From contig JAHQIW010003597.1 of the NCBI GenBank assembly GCA_019055375.1, positions 54,295 through 118,294 of the forward strand: a stretch of 64,000 nucleotides of DNA. The letters are read 5' to 3'. The stretch is from Parelaphostrongylus tenuis (lineage: Eukaryota > Nematoda > Chromadorea > Rhabditida > Metastrongylidae). The notes under the pieces were generated by a model. That model did no database searches. It saw only the letters and a list, made by a program, of their open reading frames with translations, and had not been told where the DNA came from. The position numbers and the translations under genes are program-made. This document shows positions 45,989 through 57,560 of this stretch, piece by piece. Each line of letters begins with the position of its first letter. The first letter of the stretch is position 1.

Positions 45989-46697
45989 GATTCTATCAGA
46001 TTATATTGCCTTTTTCTACCTGAATATATTCAAATACCTAATGCGAACTCTCAAAATAGTTGACTGGCAATGTTATTATATGTATACCGGCGTAATTGCC
46101 GTAAACCAAGCAAGCGATAGTCGGCAGTCATTTGATCTGAAAGAGTGTCACGTTGAGTAATTTTTTTCTTATTTTATACGAAGTTTAACTTATACGGCTT
46201 CATTCCCTACAGTAGGGGCGAGTAGTCAAGTGGCAAGTGATATTGATAGGCATGCGAAAAAATTGAAACGTGCGTCTAGCACACGAAATGCCAGGGCAGG
46301 ACTCTGAAAGGCTTAAGAAATTCAATAAACTTATATATTTATTGATTTATGCATTACATTAATACAGTGCAGCAAAGCAGAGCCGACTGTATAGTTAGTT
46401 CCGCATTACTGTCTGTATTATTTTAGTATTCAGTTAATGCTGTTATTAGCAACCGTAGAACTGTTTATTAGGAAAAACGATTCGTTGAATTACTCAAAAT
46501 TATTTCAGCGATGTCATATTGGTGTAATCAATGTTAATCTAATAGATGCGCTTCCTGAATGGTTTGAGAAGCCGGGGATGATGTTGATCCTTTATACTGA
46601 GTTTTGAAGGAAGCTTTATGGTTTCGTATTTATTCCTTGTAAGAACTATAGCTAGGAAATACGTTTATGAAAATATCAACATAAAGTTCTCTTTTAA

Positions 46698-46737
46698 TCG
46701 TCGTGCATGTTGGCGATATCACCGAAACGTCAGCGAC
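46698..46737 (+). ncRNA. Degenerate hammerhead-like motif (Penelope-type context)
   Basis: GTCGT, a seven-base GCATGTT in place of CTGATGA, a GGCGAT/ATCACC stem II, then GAAACGTC and AGCGAC. The order and the GAAAC-GUC end match a hammerhead with minimal stem III, and GTCGT pairs with GCGAC as stem I. The first core box is lost, so it should not cleave. AATAAA-like signals follow (46738-46755). Penelope-like elements are known to carry hammerheads near their ends, and this could be such a terminus. Confidence 0.35.
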
Positions 46738-47097
46738 AATAAATGGAAATAAAGTCTTTCGAAGAAATCGTAAAGACGAGGGTAGTAACCAAGTTGATAA
46801 TTAGATTCTGGAATTTATGAAGCATTAGCAGCATTATTGTGCTTCGAACCCATTGTTTTTATGCCAGTATAAAGCTTGACAGCAGTAATTGTGTCAATAC
46901 TTCGATCTTTTCCTGCATATTAAGAAAAAATGGGATGCAGGAATACAATAGTTAAAGATACAGTATACATAAATTCGATGGTTCGACGCTGATACGGGCC
47001 AATTAAACCTTTTATTGCCTCTTCTCTAAACATCGATAGGAATAATCCATAATATGTTTATATGATTGAGCTCACTCAAGGTTAACATCAAAACCTT

Positions 47098-47148
47098 ACT
47101 CGACTAACATTTCGGAGTTTTCGTATCTCCAGAGCTGATGATTCAAGT
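47098..47148 (-). ncRNA. Degenerate hammerhead-like fold
   Basis: On the minus strand ACTTGA (47148-47143) pairs with TCGAGT (47103-47098) as stem I. GGAG and CTCC form stem II around an ATACGAAAA loop, followed by GAAA and a short TGTTAG. The first core box is not CTGANGA. The layout mimics a hammerhead that has lost its catalytic box, or an unrelated repeat end. Confidence 0.3.
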
Positions 47149-47207
47149 CGATACTTGTAGCGAATGGAAAACAAATACTACCAGTCGACAATCGTGATCA
47201 CCAATAA

Positions 47208-47260
47208 CCGTCCTGTATATAAGGGCCTCGCATAGAGTTCAGCTGAGCGACGTCTACAAA
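47208..47260 (+). promoter_or_regulatory. TATA plus initiator-like core promoter, possible retroelement promoter
   Basis: TATATAAG at 47216-47223 is followed by an initiator-like TCAG at 47239-47242, with 25 bases from the TATA start to the A. A purine-rich GAAGACGAAGG stretch follows. Such an arrangement is common in LTR or Penelope-type elements. No matching second LTR or coding region was found, so function is conjectural. Confidence 0.3.
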
Positions 47261-48759
47261 GAAGATTGAATTCGATAGACAGCGAAGACGAAGGTCACAA
47301 CGAGGACGAAAGACTACGGACATCGAACTCAAATCGCTGACTCTAAAACAGACTAAGTGGGTCGAACCGTTAGCCGAATAAGTTAATTCCTCCCCAACTT
47401 CGTGTTACTAGCTTGACCAGCAGAGAATATATGATCGATAAGTAGCGTCAAAGTTGAGGAGAGTCGTTTTCCAAGTCATTAGTTTAGTTACTTGTATAGA
47501 AGTTTTCGAAAATTAAGGTTAAAAAGTCACTCCACAAGGAACATTGATTTTATGTTTTCCAAAAATTGTTTTAATCACTATGCTGAACGTTTCTAAATTT
47601 TAAAGCGATTAGCTGTCACACATCCTATATAATGGCCTGGTTTTGCAATTTTGACTTCCCATATGAGATAGAGGACCGTATATTTGTTCAGGACTTGTTA
47701 GCGAAACTTCTCGTCAAATTACAATAATATTGTCACAATAATGTTGTCACATCTGTTTCCAATGCGTGGTATAATGTACGACGTCATAACGTGTTCTGTG
47801 CTCTTTTTATATAGAACTTTCGTCGATCCATGGACTGGAAATAGGTCCTTAGGAAATATTGAATCTTATGTGCACTTTTTTTGATCAATTGTTCACTGAA
47901 AAGGCATGTCATTTATGTCAAAATAACTACTGCCATTCGAAACGATAAGAGAGTTCTCCAAAAATCCCTTATTTACAGGAACCCTCTTATGCCTGTACCA
48001 TTTAAAAGTTCAGAACTATAACAATACTTCATTTTGATCCTTTTCACAGTTGAGATCTATCCTGCAGCAGTATGTTTGCACACCAAAAGATGCATATAAG
48101 GCTCTAAATCTTGATAAAGGTTATTTACCTCATCAGGAATGGCTTCACACACCTCTTTTTGCAAAGACCTCGGCTTGTGGAATGTCTTGAACGAATTTGT
48201 ATAATATTTAGCTTGCTCTTATGCATACGCAGGCGGTTTTAAACTGCTTTACTCGCTCCATGGAGTTAAGAGGATAAAATTGGCACATTTATTTTTTGTC
48301 GACTCATAAATGCGGTCTTATGGGAATCTTCTAGTCCATTCATTCTTTACAAGACACCATATATCGTCACACTATGATTCTTCTAGTTCTTTGTATAGGC
48401 GGAAGTAAAAACAACGAAAACAGCCATCGTGGCTGCTCAATTCCAAATGTTAGGAGATTAGTGTTGTTCAAATCGATTATTCCTGAATCGCAAAATTTAT
48501 TCCGATAATGTGATTTTTTTACTACTTACCAACACGGAATTTAGAAAATGCTGTGATGTACACGTGCACACTGTGTGCACGATGTGCACGTTACAGTATG
48601 ACGATATTCCGTTGAACAGTGAACTTTGAAGCTGTCCATAAACAAACTCGATTCGATTTAATTTTCCCTTCCAATAGCCAAACCTTTCCATCTCGTCGTT
48701 CTTCCTTATGTTATTGGTGAAATAAAGAAAACTATAAGACAAGCTCGTATTCTCCATTA

Positions 48760-49015
48760 AAGTGGATAAAGGACAAGGTGCTCGGCATTGTTCAATCGAG
48801 CCTATAAGTCTCTCTGTGGAGGTGATTGAGCGCATATTTGCTTTTTAATATGACCTATTGGTGCTGACCTTGAAATCTACTTAGTGTTTTTTCTTCCCTA
48901 AAATAAGTCAGTACCAATTTGCCGATCTCGTAAGTATGGGAGGCTTAGCTGACCCGCATACTCTGGAGCGAGCCAACGACGTCCTATAACTACTACGATA
49001 GAGCCGACGTTCTTC
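48760..49015 (-). repeat. SINE-A, strongly decayed copy
   Basis: Order of landmarks on the plus strand: GGATAAAGGACAAGGTGCTC, GGAGGTGATTGAGCGCATAT, AATAAGTCAGTACCAATTTG, TATGGGAGGCTTAGCTGACC. They match the minus orientation of SINE-A with many changes; the A and B boxes are largely lost. Confidence 0.6.
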
Positions 49016-49433
49016 CCATTACTGCTGGTAACTGAGACATGACGTAATTAATGTATATAAATAATCAGTCTATAAATAATCCTTCATATGTCAACGAGAC
49101 AAATGAATCTTAGGTCGACTCAAAATACTCTGCATTAAATTTTCGTTAGAGACCTGTTTTACATTATAAACAGACTATCTGATACTTTATGAATACAATA
49201 TGTCCAGTAAGGGGTTTTGTGTTAAGCCCTTATATTTGTTAGGTTGTTTGATCATACACTAAATCCATCTACTCTCTGGCTATCTATCGGTTCACCAAAT
49301 TTGTCATTTTCTACATCAGCGTGTATGTGTTCAAGAAAATGACTTGGAGTGAACTCAGTGTCGACAAACTCACACGGTATTTTGGTAGTTAAATGCTTTT
49401 TTTCAGAATTTTATTTGTTCTATGAATAGCTAA

Positions 49434-49500
49434 GTGAATTAGTGGTGAGCAGAAATACGATCTCAGACGGGAGTCGAAACCGTGTAGTATTATCTATGAA
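49434..49500 (-). repeat. SINE-B fragment
   Basis: AGTGGTGAGCAGAAATACGA then TCTCAGACGGGAGTCGAAAC match the tail and B-box side of SINE-B; the head is missing. Confidence 0.5.
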
Positions 49501-50389
49501 TAGCATGTGACCCTAGGTTCAATACTTATTCCATTCAGCAAGAGATAAAGACATGGATTTGTGCTCTGCAATATTAACTATATAGCTACTCGGTGTTTGC
49601 CTTGTTTTATCTATCGTTGCCATACTTGTCTCCGAATTGCATTTGATCAGCGACTTCTGAGAGAATCGTTCTGTAGAAACAGTGTACGTGCAGTTTGCGG
49701 AGAAAATACAAACCCTTTCAGATAACACTGGATTCAATTCTCTCATGTTTGTCCACGGTCATAGTCGTACGATTGTTTTTCATCGGTTATCTAGCTAGAC
49801 TTTGTCATTCCGAGACGGTAGGCCAGTGAATAGTTTTCACAATCAATGCTCACTCTCCCACTAAATTACGAACTAGACAGAAAACTCTACGATATCTTTG
49901 TTACCACCACAGTCATTTGGAGAGTTTGACCTGGCGAGCACCATCCTTTGACACCTCCACCCACTCATCATCATTCAATTGCCGGTGTGGAACAGCAGTG
50001 ACTCCAGGTGGACAAACTCAGATATCATGAGGCGATTCCAGATATAGTCATTTCGTTGGCAATAACTAGGTTGCTTTGCATGAAATGCTCACTTTTTCAA
50101 TGTTAACGTTCTAGGCGTTTTCATATTTCTGTAAACATGTTTTTCTATTTGTTAATTTCTGAATATGAGCTCAAAATTTGAAATTTGCTTCACAGTGGAT
50201 CAATCAATTTTTTCGAACTACAAATGCATTTCTATTCTATTTGTTGAAAGAATCAAGATCAAAATCAAATAGCTTTTCTCAATGAATAAAAAAATATAAG
50301 CACCATATTTTAGTTGTATGTACTTGAACCAGCCCGTCTTATCACATTTACCCATTCAAAACGGAGTCTTTTTTTTTGCTTTTCCCTCA

Positions 50390-50960
50390 GATTTTCGGCA
50401 GTCATTCGATAGGTTAATCAGTGATTTCAATACTGTCATGCCATTTCAAGAGCACCTCAAAAGGTGTGATCTTCGTTCTTCATTTTTCTCAGTCTCAATG
50501 GAACTTCTGATTTCTTGTATAAAGCTCATAGGAAAGACTCTCTATTGCCGTTCAATACTAGCTTTTTCTATCCCATATTGTTGCTATGATATTATGAAAA
50601 GGCCGCTGTGAAGTTCAAGCGACGAGGTAACTAATTTCAATGTGAGACGTAATATTTTTCCACTCTTACAGCGTTCTATGAAGATCTTGTCATAATTCAG
50701 AATCAATTTCAGAATTATCAAGCATTTATGCTATTAAAAGTCTACTGAAAGTCTGGTAAGATGTCACTAATAAATCCTATCCGGGCAAACAAAGCAAACC
50801 GATTGCGAAACATAATTTGACTTTAGCTTCCGCAATGGACTAGGAAGGCCTTACTTGAAACAATGCACGATTTTGGAATTATCGAAAATCAGGGTTACTA
50901 ACATTGGTTGGAAGTCCAAGCGGAATACTCTGTCTAGCGAGAAAAGTCTCCAAATGGCAA
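50390..50960. repeat. Dispersed ~150-bp repeat, copies in both orientations
   Basis: 50390-50530 minus (GGCAGTCATTCGATAGG, TTTCAAGAGCACCTC). 50690-50960 plus (TTATCAAGCATTTATGC, GCGAAACATAATTTGACTTT, CTGTCTAGCGAGAAAAG). The 134-codon frame at 50855-51259 starts inside the repeat and shows no domain, so it is not called as a gene. Confidence 0.45.
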
Positions 50961-51479
50961 GTAGCCGCCACTGCGACAAGGTACCGGCAGTTCAGTCGAA
51001 AAACGGACCAATGTCATTAGTTCAAAAAGGTTATATGCCAATACCGACATCACATAGGCGTAAAATCATCGTTGAGGTCAAGAAATTCAGAACGTTGAAT
51101 CAAGAGAACTCAAAACAGAAAATTACGATTTCCAAGAGGACTCGAAACAAAAAGTTACGATTTGAGTTTGGAACAGCTGCGGGTTCTATGCTTCAATTAT
51201 CACTCTGGATGGATCAAAAGCTCACCAACTGCAACAGTTGTGCAGATCACGATGTCTAGTGCTGAGCAAAGTTGTGACAAGCGTGCTTAAGAATCAATCG
51301 AGCGAACTTATGTGTTATGACAAAGAGCAAAGTCTGGTGTTCAGACTCAAGAACGCTGAGTTAAGATCCAAACCTTGAATTTGATGCTTATGCGTTATGT
51401 ATTCAAACCACCTATACAATTTCTTCTCGGCATTTTCGTGGTTATTCTTCACAGCGCATCCTTCCGCTAGACCGTTAGA

Positions 51480-51680
51480 AAAATATAGCTCTCGGTGTTG
51501 ATCAGTCCCTGAGAGTGCGCTATTCATTTAACTTTATCAAGAATAGTAAGAGGTAAATGAATGCTTATCTGGCCTTCGGAAATGCCACGCGGTGTTTTAT
51601 CGCTGCATAAGTATGGGTGGCAGCTACCGGTTCACCGATCAGACACCTCTAACCGCTACATCGCATACTCTAGACTTTCG
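51480..51680 (-). repeat. SINE-A, decayed and shortened copy
   Basis: AGCTCTCGGTGTTGATCAGT, CCTGAGAGTGCGC, TGAATGCTTATCTGGCCTTC and ACACCTCTAACCGCTACATC follow the minus-strand SINE-A order with internal deletions. Confidence 0.6.
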
Positions 51681-52611
51681 CGTTAAATAAAGAATGAGGC
51701 AGTGAATACAAAGAAAATTCTGATAGTGAAATCGATATGAAAATTTCCGAAAAATGGGAACCTTTCCAAGATTTCTATTCGCAGAGTTTGATATTTTATA
51801 CAAGACAGCCAAATATTAAAAAACATGCGGCATCTAATTTTCATCTTTCTGTTCATGTTTTTTTTGCGGTAAAATCTATTCTAACCTTCATTTTTATTGC
51901 TAACGACGTAGTGACCACACATGGACAAACAAGCGGACAAACGAATTGTGTCCGTTCATGTTCACATCATAATGGTGTTAAACCTTTATTTCCAAGTCAT
52001 CTCATTTATCTATTGGTTTCATTATAATTAAGGTTTCATACTCTATTCACTGATGATGTCGTACGAACAGAACGCTGGTTCAGTACCAGCACAGGCCCTC
52101 CAATCCTTCCATCATTCCTAAATGACTAACTGCGTACTAGACAGGTCCGGATCAACTCACTCCCTCTGGTACATGTGAAGACATTCTAGAACGGCTATTC
52201 TAAGATTATAGGAAGACTACGATCAACCAACATTATTAAACGTTCTCCAAAGGAGCAAAGGTGTCAGACGCGATTTGAGAACTCACGTGTAAAAAGCTTG
52301 GAGATTTTCTTGAATAATGTGATTCGAGGAAGCGAATCAGATTTAAAACGACTGAGATCCGCAGAGTAGTAGATGTTAGGTCATTTAGAAAAGAACGGTC
52401 ACGAAATCGTGGTTCTTTAGATTTGTGAAAGAAGTTTGATAGGAACGGAAATGTAAGTAGGAGATTTGTAACCAATATTTCAATTAAAATGTTTAAAATA
52501 AAAAATGTAAACAATGTATTAGATCACTGAAGCAGCGAAAGAAAAACCTTTCATTATAAGCAGATTTTATTGATTAATATTAATTAACTAAACCGACTTT
52601 CTCTCAACTTC

Positions 52612-52992
52612 TCTATGAATTATTAAGGTAAAAAAAATTTGAAAAAAATGTCTTGGAAACCAGCTATTATTAAACCTCGGCAAATATAATGAAGCGTTCC
52701 TAGTCCAACCACCCCTTTTTACTTTCTAAAAGTGTATCTAAACATTGTTCTCGATTGGATAACACATAATCAACACGTGGTTATTTAGCATCATCTGCCT
52801 GATGTTTCATTGTCCTTTCGTTTTGTTGTTATTGAATAAGATTAGTAGCTACTACATAAAAGTGTTCCGCATAGGCCTGGCCAATAGCTTTTTGTCGTTG
52901 CTGCTAAGTGTGTGTTAATTTATTTTCATGTCAATAGACATCTCTATATCTTGATATTGTTTTCGATTGAATAACACATAATCAACACGTGG

Positions 52993-52995
<3 letters not shown>
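52612..52995 (-). repeat. ~385-bp repeat, inverted partner of 42.43-42.86 kb
   Basis: On the minus strand it starts GAACCACGTGTTGATTATGT next to a long TA microsatellite and ends near TTACCTTAATAATTCATAGA. Apart from lacking about 50 bp, it closely follows the 42.4-kb copy, including the two CCACGTGTTGATTATG blocks (one reads with AT for AC changes). High similarity suggests recent mobility or segmental copying. Confidence 0.75.
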
Positions 52996-53029
<34 letters not shown>

Positions 53030-53062
53030 TTGTATAGTATATATTACATGTATACATATATA
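52996..53062. repeat. (TA)n microsatellite
   Basis: A long TA run grading into TATACATG repeats, directly abutting the 52.6-kb repeat. Confidence 0.9.
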
Positions 53063-53704
53063 TATATGTATATAAATATGAACACGTATATGCATGCATA
53101 CATAGTAGATCCGTGCATTTCTATATAGGGTATAATAGGATAATGTCATTACCATTATCAATCTCTCAAGGGATTCATCATTCATTTCACTGAATTCGTA
53201 ACATTCCAGAAATGACTAAATGTGAACGGAACCTGAACAATAACCTGAGGCATTACCGATACACTAAGTCGCTGTTTCTATTCTAGCAGTCTAGTTTGAT
53301 AAAAAAAATCTCCAGCCATAGAAGTATAGAAGATTCGGTGAGGCGGGCGTGTAGGATTGAGTGGAAAACCAAGTATATATTGAGAGCCTGCTCTGATCAT
53401 TGCTCTATCTATAGATTCATATACGTGCATGCTCGTTCTTCTTATAAACAACTTTTCCATGTACCTGTGTAACGACAGTAAAGTTAACCAATTCGCTACT
53501 GATCAGAGCCGTTCATTTGCTTGAAAAGACGAATAAATAAACAATAATTAGTGCATAAACTGCTGACAAATTGGTATAATTCACGTTTGTAGGGACCTGA
53601 TGAGATCATAATCAGCTGATTTAGTCAATAAAAGTCCTCATGAATATTGTAGAGGCTTTAGACGTGAATTTTGGTCAAATAATTATCAGATATGCTTGAA
53701 AGAC

Positions 53705-53905
53705 TAGAGTGGTGAGCAAAAGCACGACTTTAGACGGGAGTTGAACCCGCGTTCCATCCATACCGGAGGCGCGTGCTACCACTACACCACAGAGGTACAT
53801 TCGCACCTCCAATCATTCTTCAACATCTCTGTCTAAGCTGTCAGCCACCAACCTTTAACAGGTTTGGGCGGGTATGCGGTTTCGCTTTATAAACACAGTT
53901 GAGCT
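53705..53905 (-). repeat. SINE-B copy with extended 5' homology
   Basis: Minus strand: GTACCTCTGTGGTGTAGTGG then TAGCACGCGCCTCCGGTATG, B box GGGTTCAACTCCCGTCT, tail TTTTGCTCACCACT. The 5' 100-plus bp (TCAGCCACCAACCTTTAACA on the plus strand) match 11.90-12.01 kb. Acceptor pairing is reduced. Confidence 0.6.
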
Positions 53906-54429
53906 TATCAGATAAAGGAAATGTCGGTTCTTCTAATGATGGATTTTGTGGAATGTGCTAGGTACTATTCCTTATAAGTTTACATTCGTGATTTCCTTTA
54001 TGGTACACGACAACATTAGGGCAAACACTGGCATAGCTTTGTGTTTACATAAAACAACACCATCTGGGTGGAAAATAAGGTAGAAATTGAACACACCGCG
54101 TAGTGTGTTCTTGAATGTCAAAATGCAAGAAAACAGCGACAAATTTCAAAAAGTGTACAAGTTTCTCTAAACGGTAAACAATCGCATAATTATGCAGAAC
54201 TGAAGTAATTTCCGGAATTGACTTCCACTGCCCTTGACAATAATCAATAAGATGGTTTTCTTCATGAACAGACATAGGTTTGTTGATGAAAGCTTTTCAA
54301 TAACAATAATAACGCAAGGTGCCTTCTCAAGAAGAAAACATCTTATTGATCAATAACGCAGTTAAAAGGAATTTGGTCTTGATATTTAATCTCAAATATA
54401 GCAACAGAATACTTCAGACTGCAAAATTA

Positions 54430-54660
54430 TTGTGAAATATTATTTATTCTAACACTTTAATGACTAATACTCAAAATATCTAGTATGTTTAGTGCACTTT
54501 TCACACAATTATGATGTTTCATATGTCCCTAAGAAAATTGAGTGATGAGCAAAATTACGACCTCAGACGGGAATCGAACCCGCGTTTTATCCATGCCATG
54601 GGCGCTAAGTACTTTGGTTACCACCCAATTCTCTTAAAGATATATGAAACTTTAATGACT
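54430..54660. repeat. Foldback containing a SINE-B head
   Basis: The left arm has TAATGACTAATACTCAAAAT, ATGTTTCATATGTCCCTAAG, AAAATTGAGTGATGAGC, then a minus-strand tRNA-like 3' half (GCGGGTTCGATTCCCGTC). The right arm repeats the inverted tail (CACCCAATTCTCTTAAAGAT, ATGAAACTTTAATGAC). It is a second head-to-head SINE-B pair, as at 12.0-12.2 kb. Confidence 0.55.
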
Positions 54661-55433
54661 CTTTTCCACAAATAAGGCATAACATTTGGAATTCCAACAC
54701 AGTTCTTCAGTTCTAGTATACCATTTAAACAAGACTGTCTGCAGTAGCGAAAGAATTGCTAAGATTTTCACAAGACGTTAACATTGCCATCTAGAAGCTA
54801 CTTTTTTGCCAGAATAACAGCGAATCCTGACATTAGTTCGCTCTGAGTTGGATTTCCACATAGAATGTCAGACTCGTAAAGATTCGAATAGGGCAAAAAT
54901 TCTCGCAATCAAACAATCGAGTGGGTGTTTTTCCAGCTATGGTGACGTAATAAATAATTTGGTGTTGGCGTTGTATACGTCATATATTTTGATGTATCAT
55001 CTCCTTCATCATTTATGAACACTCTATTGTATTGTGTTTACATTGCATAAAGTTGTACTTACAATTGTGAACTGTGCGAAGTGCTTGCTGGTTATACTGT
55101 GAAATTTATCAAATAAGATCGAAAAGGAAAGAAACTTTGGTATGATGTCTACATAATGATTGAACGTGTTAATTTCCCGTTAAAAAGACTTTTTTAAGGA
55201 ATCTAAACAGGCCACAATTTAATTTTATGACAATACAAGAATCCACTTTACATTTTGCTGTTGTCCGCTTTATTTCATTATTAACAGTTTAGATTTTTTT
55301 TCGTCATCAAAACCTCATTTTTCGTGTAGCAACTGAAGAAAATCTTCTCTTATGCGCTACTCATTCAAATTTTTCTAAGGCATTCATAGAATTATCGAGT
55401 TCCTTTATCATTTATAGCGAATCATCAATATAG

Positions 55434-55826
55434 CTTGTTAAACGGTCATCAATGCTGTCACATAACGACAGCTGGCTAAAAAGCATAAAAAAGGCCATAA
55501 TTGTTGCCTTTGACAACATATATGACGAGGAGAAGCGAATCACAATATTTTTCTCGTCTTTGTGCACATTTTGCATGATTCGATCATTAATGAAACGTTG
55601 CAAATGGCTGACAGATGTTGATTCTAACGGTCTCTGCTTTGCTTTGCTTTTCTTTTCATTTCTTTTACAATTCCTCGTTTTCGTTATCGCTTTATTATTC
55701 ATTCAGCTGATAGACCTTGTCTCCTATATCGCCTATCGAAGCTTCATGATCGGTTTTATTGATTTTCGCCCAGCTTATAAGGAACTCATTCACTTATCGA
55801 GCATCCTGTTCAACCATTTGTGTTGA
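55434..55826 (+). CDS. Candidate terminal exon, two-segment membrane protein of unknown family
   Basis: An acceptor-like CAATATAG at 55426-55433 is followed by a frame open to TGA at 55824-55826, with an internal ATG at 55452 (124 codons from there). It encodes a charged N-terminus (SWLKSIKKAIIVAFDNIYDE), a moderately hydrophobic region, then a strongly hydrophobic stretch (CFALLFFSFLLQFLVFVIAL) continuing to LLFIQLIDLVSYIAYRSF. AATAAA lies about 16 bases after the stop (55843). Exon, stop and polyadenylation signal in order are suggestive. No family was recognised and upstream exons were not found. The opposite strand is also open over part of it. Confidence 0.3.
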   Translation, partial: LVKRSSMLSHNDSWLKSIKKAIIVAFDNIYDEEKRITIFFSSLCTFCMIRSLMKRCKWLTDVDSNGLCFALLFFSFLLQFLVFVIALLFIQLIDLVSYIAYRSFMIGFIDFRPAYKELIHLSSILFNHLC

Positions 55827-55859
55827 ACTTTACCTAGTTACTTGAATAAATGGCTCGCT

Positions 55860-57185
55860 TAGTAGGACTCAGCCAGAACGACAGCGATTCTCGTGTTTAA
55901 TCGCATGGGATCCGGCTGAGGAGAATGCAGAAAATCGCAGTTGCATTTCCTTACTATGTGCTCAAATTAACATTTTAAAAAGTTCTATTTTTCGCCCAAA
56001 ATGTCGTCGTTGAACTTAAACTTTATTACATCGCAAGTCGATAAAGAGCACGGATGGAAGGTGAAAAGAGTGGCGTGTAGTACTCTGGTCAAAGATGCCT
56101 TTCAGTTCTCAGAATGTCGCTGGTTCGACCTCACTCCCTGGCTATCACTCCCTCATCCATCTGAGATCTAAGATTGCCCGGTAGAATAAAGATGCGGATT
56201 TGCTAGATTGATACGCACTCATAAGCCATTGTATGGACCAAGTATGAGATCAGTCACCTTTACAGGGCTTTCATAAACTGTCTCCCTTTGTCGAACCGGA
56301 GAATTCACCACGGTGTTTTTGGCGTTTCTACTCTTGGCTTGATTCCAGACTGAAATATTGAGCTCCTTCTCAGCTCGTATGACTCTTCTGGAAATCTACT
56401 CTAGCTGTATTCGGTCGATATTCAACGCTTGGGAACGTCGTTATTTTTGCCATGGAGGGACTTCGTAAGCAAATGGATGGGTTTCCATGCGTGAAGCTTC
56501 TCTGTTTTTTTTTAATGAAATCAGCTTTCATGAAGACAGTTCGTAAGGCCTATTTCAAAGTGCGTGCTACTGTTTGAAACGAATAGAAACCATTAAACTG
56601 AAGTAGAATCTTATTTGAGGCAGTAATTGAAAACATTTGAATTATAGAAAACTGAATGTTTTAAGACCATGAGCCCCCATAAAAGTGCGGTCTATTCCAA
56701 TGGTCGCCAAATTTGTTCCAATTTTATTTTCTATAAGCAATTAATCATCGGAACAGTGGTAGGGAAATGAGAGAGTAAACTAGATGAAGGATCACCATTA
56801 GATCAGCAAATCATTTTGGAAATTAGGGAAAGCTAAAAATTTTGAATTGAATACTAGTTGAGTCGATCAGTCCTGGATTACTGGTTTATCGCTTCTAGGG
56901 CCTCACCCCGTAGATTGGGAGGAGTCAGCTGATCCAAACATGCCTGGTACCAAACTATTAATCCTTCCGGGACGGCATCGCACGGCGCATAAGCGGCGCA
57001 CTATTTTCATTTAGTTGATTTCCTTCTCTGTTTTGGGGAAACCCTAGGTTTTCATGTTACTCTGATGCTCCATGATTTTCTTTACGTGGTCATATGCTTT
57101 CTGTGCGTATGAAACCCTTATATACGAAGATAACTTCGAGAGTGAAGCGTAATACTTCTTTTCCATTTATTGCGCTCTATGTGAA
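55860..57185. other. No gene recognised; tRNA-like scraps
   Basis: A decayed box pair (GTGGCGTGTAGTACTCTGG and TGGTTCGACCTC) lies at 56071-56135. A possible SINE-A scrap (CCTGGTACCAAACTATTAAT) lies near 56943. Nothing else is supported. Confidence 0.35.
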
Positions 57186-57189
57186 CCTT

Positions 57190-57425
57190 TTCAAAAACTA
57201 AATTCAGCACCAGAAATTTCGACATTTGAGCTTTCAAATGATTATCAAAAGTTTAGCAGAAAGCCATCCACAGACTCCAACCAAGTAAACAAACGAACTA
57301 AGCGCGAAACGGCATATTATCTCCACTTCTACAACGCAACAAGAGAGGCTTTCCAGAAACCATACATAGTATTGAAATTGTCGAAATTTAAGTTTCGAAT
57401 AATCGCTAAACAATTTATGCAAAAA
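57190..57425 (+). repeat. Dispersed ~150-bp repeat copy
   Basis: TTTGAGCTTTCAAATGATTATC then CACTTCTACAACGCAACAAG and TTCGAATAATCGCTAAAC match the unit order seen at 41.3 and 29.6 kb. Confidence 0.5.
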
Positions 57426-57489
57426 TTTTTTTTACAGCCAGAACGGCCTCCAGTATATATCTAAATGGATGCATGTCGTCCCAAAGAGT

Positions 57490-57560
57490 TAACCTTTGAG
57501 GGATGGCAGCCTTGTTTGGCGTAAGGCCACGGTCGAACCAGTGCTTAGGTACTTTAAGCT
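57490..57560 (-). repeat. SINE-A internal fragment
   Basis: GAGGGATGGCAGCCTTGTTT then GGCCACGGTCGAACCAGTGC matches the B-box side of minus-strand SINE-A. It overlaps the start of the candidate exon at 57503. Confidence 0.4.

Noticed and set aside
48120..48165. Possible hammerhead (CTGATGA on the minus strand, near 48140)
   Set aside because: A short stem can form after the box, but GAAA is absent and no stem I pairing exists.
50855..51259. 134-codon open frame, one of the longest
   Set aside because: Its start is inside the dispersed repeat and the lysine/arginine-rich rest matches no family; no splice or polyadenylation context.
53595..53625. Possible hammerhead (CTGATGA on the plus strand)
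   Set aside because: The stem is followed by AGCTG rather than GAAA, so the core is incomplete.
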